DNA from: PFJX01 sp044227325
GTDB taxonomy: Bacteria > Pseudomonadota > Gammaproteobacteria > Burkholderiales > Thiobacillaceae
Assembly: GCA_044227325.1 (NCBI GenBank)
Contig: JBGAFI010000006.1
Span: 62,001 to 126,000 of the forward strand
Direction of reading: 5' to 3'
DNA: 64,000 bases
The notes beneath the pieces were generated by a model that was not told where the DNA came from, ran no database searches, and saw only the letters and a program-made list of their open reading frames with translations. Position numbers and translations under genes: made by a program. Positions 61,449 to 64,000 of the stretch are shown here, piece by piece; positions within the stretch are counted from its first letter, which is position 1; each line of letters starts with the position of its first letter.

Positions 61449-62240
61449 TCAAAAAGACTGTGAAATGAATCCAATGACCGCGCTCCCTCCTTCTCCTAGC
61501 AGTTTTCCTGCCTTTGTATATTTTTCAATGTCTCCGGAAATTTCAGCTCCTTTTTTCCATATAGTGCCAAGTAGGTGCCCTGCTTTATTGATTGTTGTTG
61601 GGTTTCCTGACTGCGCGGCCGCACGTTGAAGATTTTCTTTGTCTAATTCCAAATTGGTTAGCGTAGAGCGTATTGCTTGCTGGAGCGGTTTGATTCCAGA
61701 TATCGGTGTTTGTAATAGTGCCGATTGGATGGTGGCCAAGTGCGAACTAATAAAGTCAGCCAGGATCTTATCAACATGACCATTGGCAATAATTAGTTCT
61801 AGTTCTCTGATTTCTGAAAATATTTCCTGTATGTCTTCATGCTTGGCTATTGATGAATCTTCATCAAGAAGGTGTGAGAACCATTCGAAGGCCAACATGA
61901 CATCGGTGGTAATATATTGGTTGGCAATATCCCAGCGATTATTTACAATTGATGTTGAGAAAGCCTCCCGGGCTTTGCGAATATATGGCCTTACTAAGCC
62001 TTCGGGCGTCCCAAAACTAATAAGGGCGGCATCCATTCCTGCCAACTCATTATTCGCTGCGGCCAGTAGCACTGAAACTTCGTGGTTGATTTCTAGGGCG
62101 GGCATTCCCTTGTTTAAATCAAATACTCTGGCCCATACCATAAGAATGCTTGCCTCATTCGCGAAGCCCTTGGCCTTGTGAAAGATTTTCAGGAAACGCC
62201 CGGCAGAATTGTTTTTGTCCATTAAACTTGTGTCGGTCAT
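61449..62240 (-). CDS. Hypothetical protein, low GC
   Basis: 263 residues, mostly helical, no signal peptide and no cysteines. Weak amphipathic helices are followed by a Gly/Ala-rich C-terminal segment (AGHLLGTIWKKGAEISGDIE; LLGEGGSAVIGFISQSF) that could insert in a membrane. AAAGGACC precedes the ATG. No family recognised. Base composition unlike the flanking high-GC genes suggests acquisition. Confidence 0.72.
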   Translation of the reverse strand: MTDTSLMDKNNSAGRFLKIFHKAKGFANEASILMVWARVFDLNKGMPALEINHEVSVLLAAANNELAGMDAALISFGTPEGLVRPYIRKAREAFSTSIVNNRWDIANQYITTDVMLAFEWFSHLLDEDSSIAKHEDIQEIFSEIRELELIIANGHVDKILADFISSHLATIQSALLQTPISGIKPLQQAIRSTLTNLELDKENLQRAAAQSGNPTTINKAGHLLGTIWKKGAEISGDIEKYTKAGKLLGEGGSAVIGFISQSF

Positions 62241-62312
62241 TTGATTGGTCCTTTAAAGCTGCTATCTCAAGCTGAGATACACGGTACTTATTCCCCTCTG
62301 AGCCGCCTCGCC

Positions 62313-62391
62313 TGAGCGAAAGCTTCGGGGGCTTTCGGCGAGTATGTCTGAGCCCGAAGGGCGAGTTACGCAGCCGCCCGAAGCTTTCGCT
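62313..62391. repeat. 16-bp inverted repeat
   Basis: GAGCGAAAGCTTCGGG (62313-62328) and its exact complement CCCGAAGCTTTCGCTC (62376-62391). Part of a repeat-rich gap (62241-62520) with no gene. Confidence 0.85.
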
Positions 62392-62420
62392 CGGGCGAGG
62401 GAACCCGAAGGGCGGCGAAG

Positions 62421-62484
62421 TGGGGCGCGGTTTCTTTGGTTACTTGCTTTGCCGCGCAGCAAAGAAAGTAACTTGCCGCCGGGC
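62421..62484 (-). repeat. Dispersed CACTTTTCTTG repeat, inverted diverged copy D
   Basis: On the minus strand it reads GCCCGGCGGCAAGTTACTTT...CAAGTAACCAAAGAAACC..., a diverged relative of copies A-C in the opposite orientation. Confidence 0.75.
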
Positions 62485-62520
62485 AACCCCCGGCCAAAGC
62501 CGCCAAGCCCCTCCCCTCCG

Positions 62521-62691
62521 TCACCGCCCCCGAATCAACGCCGCCAACCTTTCCCGATTCCGCTCCACCTCAACCGCCGGCTTCCTGGCCGGCGGCGCCG
62601 GGTCCCGCACCGGCCGGCGTTCGATGCGCTGCCAGGGCACGTTCCACAGGTTGATGGGGGGAAAGATCAGATCAGGCCAGGAATAAGCCAC
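62521..62691 (-). CDS. Small conserved hypothetical protein after nrdJ
   Basis: 56 residues from GTG 62691, with GAGGAG 6 bases upstream. The N-terminal half (MAYSWPDLIFPPINLWNVPW) is strongly aromatic and looks conserved, possibly a membrane-surface peptide; the C-terminal half is basic (VEVERNRERLAALIRGR). Located 55 bases downstream of the ribonucleotide reductase gene and probably in its transcript. The family is not named to my knowledge. Confidence 0.65.
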   Translation of the reverse strand: MAYSWPDLIFPPINLWNVPWQRIERRPVRDPAPPARKPAVEVERNRERLAALIRGR

Positions 62692-62746
62692 GAAAGTCTC
62701 CTCGCGGTCAGTGCAAAACGGTTTGAAAAGAGTGAAAGGCGGTCCC

Positions 62747-64000
62747 TCAGCCGCACGCCCCCACCGCTCCGCAGGCGGTGCAGAAATCGCAGCCATCCTT
62801 GCGGATGACCGTGTCGTTGCCGCATTCCTTGCAGCGCTTGCCCTTCAGCGCCGGCAGGGGGGTGGCGGTCTGGCCGCCGCCGGCGTTGACGGCGGGTTCC
62901 TGCAGCATGCCCATCTGCACGATGGGCTGGCCGTCCTCGGTCAACAGGCCGAGCATGGCGAAGCGGTGGATGATGAGCTGGGCCACGTAGGCCACGGTGG
63001 AGGGCCAGGTCTGGCTTTTCTCGGAGCCGGGCACCTTGGCCATGAAGTCGCCCAGGGGCTCGGGGTAGTCCACCAGCTTGCGCAGCTTCATGCCGATCCA
63101 GGCCGGGTCCAGCACGCGCATGTCCAGGGACAGCATCTTGCACAGGCCGTCCAGGGCGCGCGGGTAGACGCCGTCGGGGAGGGTGATTTCCTTCAGGCCG
63201 AGGACGAAGTCGTCGCCGGAGGCGGGGTTGAGCACGTCCACGGTCCAGGACAGGGTGCCGTCGGTGCCGGTCTTGGGTTCCTTGGCGCTGAACAGGGCGT
63301 CCAGCAGCGGGCTGGCGGCTTCCACGTCGAGGGCGTGGAGCTGTTCCAGGCGCCAGCGCACGATCTGGGCGACGGCGGACACCACGCTGGGCACCTGGCG
63401 CGGCTCGCCGTCCGGCGGGAAGGGGATGGCGCAGGCGTCGTCGCCCCGGGTCTTGGCGAGGCTGTCCAGCTTGTGTTTGAGCCAGGCGCGGTCGTTGGCG
63501 CGCATGTCCATGGACAGGCTCTTGGCCAGGGCGCCGATGCCGCGCGGCTGCTCGGCGCCGTTGACCCAGACCTCGAACGGGAAGGCGCGGCCGCCGCCGT
63601 TCTCCACGTGACCAATGAACAGGGCGAAGCTGCCCTGGGGGTATTCGATCATGTAGCTCCAGGCCGGGTTGCCGCCGGGCAGGCGCGGGCGGCCGGGCCA
63701 CTTGAGGCTTTCCAGGACCGGGGCGGGCAGGGTCTTGATCTCGATGCGGCGGTTGACGTCGCCGGTGGCGAAGTCCTGGGGCGCGGCTTTGTCGGGCTCG
63801 ACGGACAGCACGCTGCCCAGCACGGCGTTGGGCCGGTAGGTGGTGATGCCCTTGAGGCCGGCCTTCCAGGCGGCGGTATAGAGCTGCTGGAAGTCGCCGA
63901 AGGGGTAGTTCTCCGGCACGTTCACCGTCTTGGAGATGGCGGAGTCCACGAAGGGGGCCACCACGGCGACCATGTTCATGTGGGCCAGGGCGGAGATTTC
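62747..64000 (-). CDS. nrdJ: Class II (adenosylcobalamin-dependent) ribonucleotide reductase, C-terminal part
   Basis: The frame is open to the right edge, so the 5' part is missing; about 417 C-terminal residues are visible. It includes the end of the catalytic barrel (ISKTVNVPENYPFGDFQQLY, AWKAGLKGITTYRPN) and a long C-terminal extension ending in a CxxC-type zinc-ribbon/redox tail (RCKECGND, GCDFCTACGAVGACG). It reduces ribonucleotides with or without oxygen. The C-terminal cysteines probably re-reduce the active site. Confidence 0.9.
   Translation of the reverse strand, partial: EISALAHMNMVAVVAPFVDSAISKTVNVPENYPFGDFQQLYTAAWKAGLKGITTYRPNAVLGSVLSVEPDKAAPQDFATGDVNRRIEIKTLPAPVLESLKWPGRPRLPGGNPAWSYMIEYPQGSFALFIGHVENGGGRAFPFEVWVNGAEQPRGIGALAKSLSMDMRANDRAWLKHKLDSLAKTRGDDACAIPFPPDGEPRQVPSVVSAVAQIVRWRLEQLHALDVEAASPLLDALFSAKEPKTGTDGTLSWTVDVLNPASGDDFVLGLKEITLPDGVYPRALDGLCKMLSLDMRVLDPAWIGMKLRKLVDYPEPLGDFMAKVPGSEKSQTWPSTVAYVAQLIIHRFAMLGLLTEDGQPIVQMGMLQEPAVNAGGGQTATPLPALKGKRCKECGNDTVIRKDGCDFCTACGAVGACG

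Overview
The window is a high-GC chromosomal segment of a betaproteobacterium that looks like a chemolithoautotrophic, sulfur-oxidising, nitrogen-fixing organism (Nitrosomonadales/Rhodocyclales-like; this placement is inferred). Autotrophy is indicated by the phosphoribulokinase end at the left edge, sulfur oxidation by sat-aprB-aprA, and diazotrophy by nifB, nifQ, nifO, draT, draG, a Shethna-type ferredoxin and sigma-54/NifA promoter elements. Three PEP-CTERM proteins and abundant c-di-GMP and two-component signalling fit a free-living environmental betaproteobacterium.

Layout. 0-3.2 kb: cbbP end, a REC-PAS-GGDEF-EAL protein, and a queD-like gene lacking one zinc ligand. 3.6-12 kb: a translationally coupled transglutaminase / ATP-grasp-alpha-E / transglutaminase / glutamine-amidotransferase operon, then a small lipoprotein and a TudS-like desulfidase. 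12.2-15.2 kb: a small gene behind an FNR-like box, and glycogen phosphorylase. 15.6-20.7 kb: sat-aprB-aprA and a YkgJ-type cysteine-cluster protein. 21.4 kb: draT. 22-27.4 kb: Tsx-like porin, periplasmic binding protein, hybrid kinase and PDC sensor protein. 27.4-28.6 kb: DUF4242 gene and a Crp/Fnr regulator.

28.6-34.6 kb is an accessory block of visibly lower GC. It holds about ten small unrelated genes, all on the minus strand, with attC-like sites between several of them. This resembles an integron cassette array without its integrase. A duplicated copy of the promoter and first codons of the 34.7-kb cytochrome c peroxidase gene lies inside it. 36.3-38.9 kb carries GlcG/HbpS, a hypothetical gene, a SIR2-like gene and a hemerythrin gene; the middle two are divergent with sigma-54-type promoters. 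39.2-44.3 kb: an NtrC-type two-component system divergent from a sigma-54 promoter driving a Sel1-repeat gene and a DUF599 gene. 44.4-50.5 kb: a nif accessory block on the minus strand (nifB, ferredoxin, nifO, flavodiiron protein, two 2Fe-2S ferredoxins, nifQ, draG). 50.8-54.8 kb: histidine kinase, response regulator and a c-di-GMP enzyme. 55.2-58.7 kb: PEP-CTERM proteins and a lipoprotein. 58.7-62.5 kb: repeat-rich DNA around three lower-GC orphan genes. 62.5-64 kb: a small conserved gene and the 3' part of a class II ribonucleotide reductase gene.

How parts may work together. Sat/Apr would oxidise sulfite to sulfate for energy, and the Calvin cycle would fix carbon. NifB/NifQ feed FeMo-cofactor synthesis. 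DraT/DraG, the Shethna ferredoxin, flavodiiron protein and hemerythrin would switch off or shield nitrogenase from oxygen and nitrogen shifts. A Crp/Fnr regulator and a shared palindrome link the DUF4242 and peroxidase genes into a possible small redox regulon. Coordinates and domains were read by eye; no database search was run.
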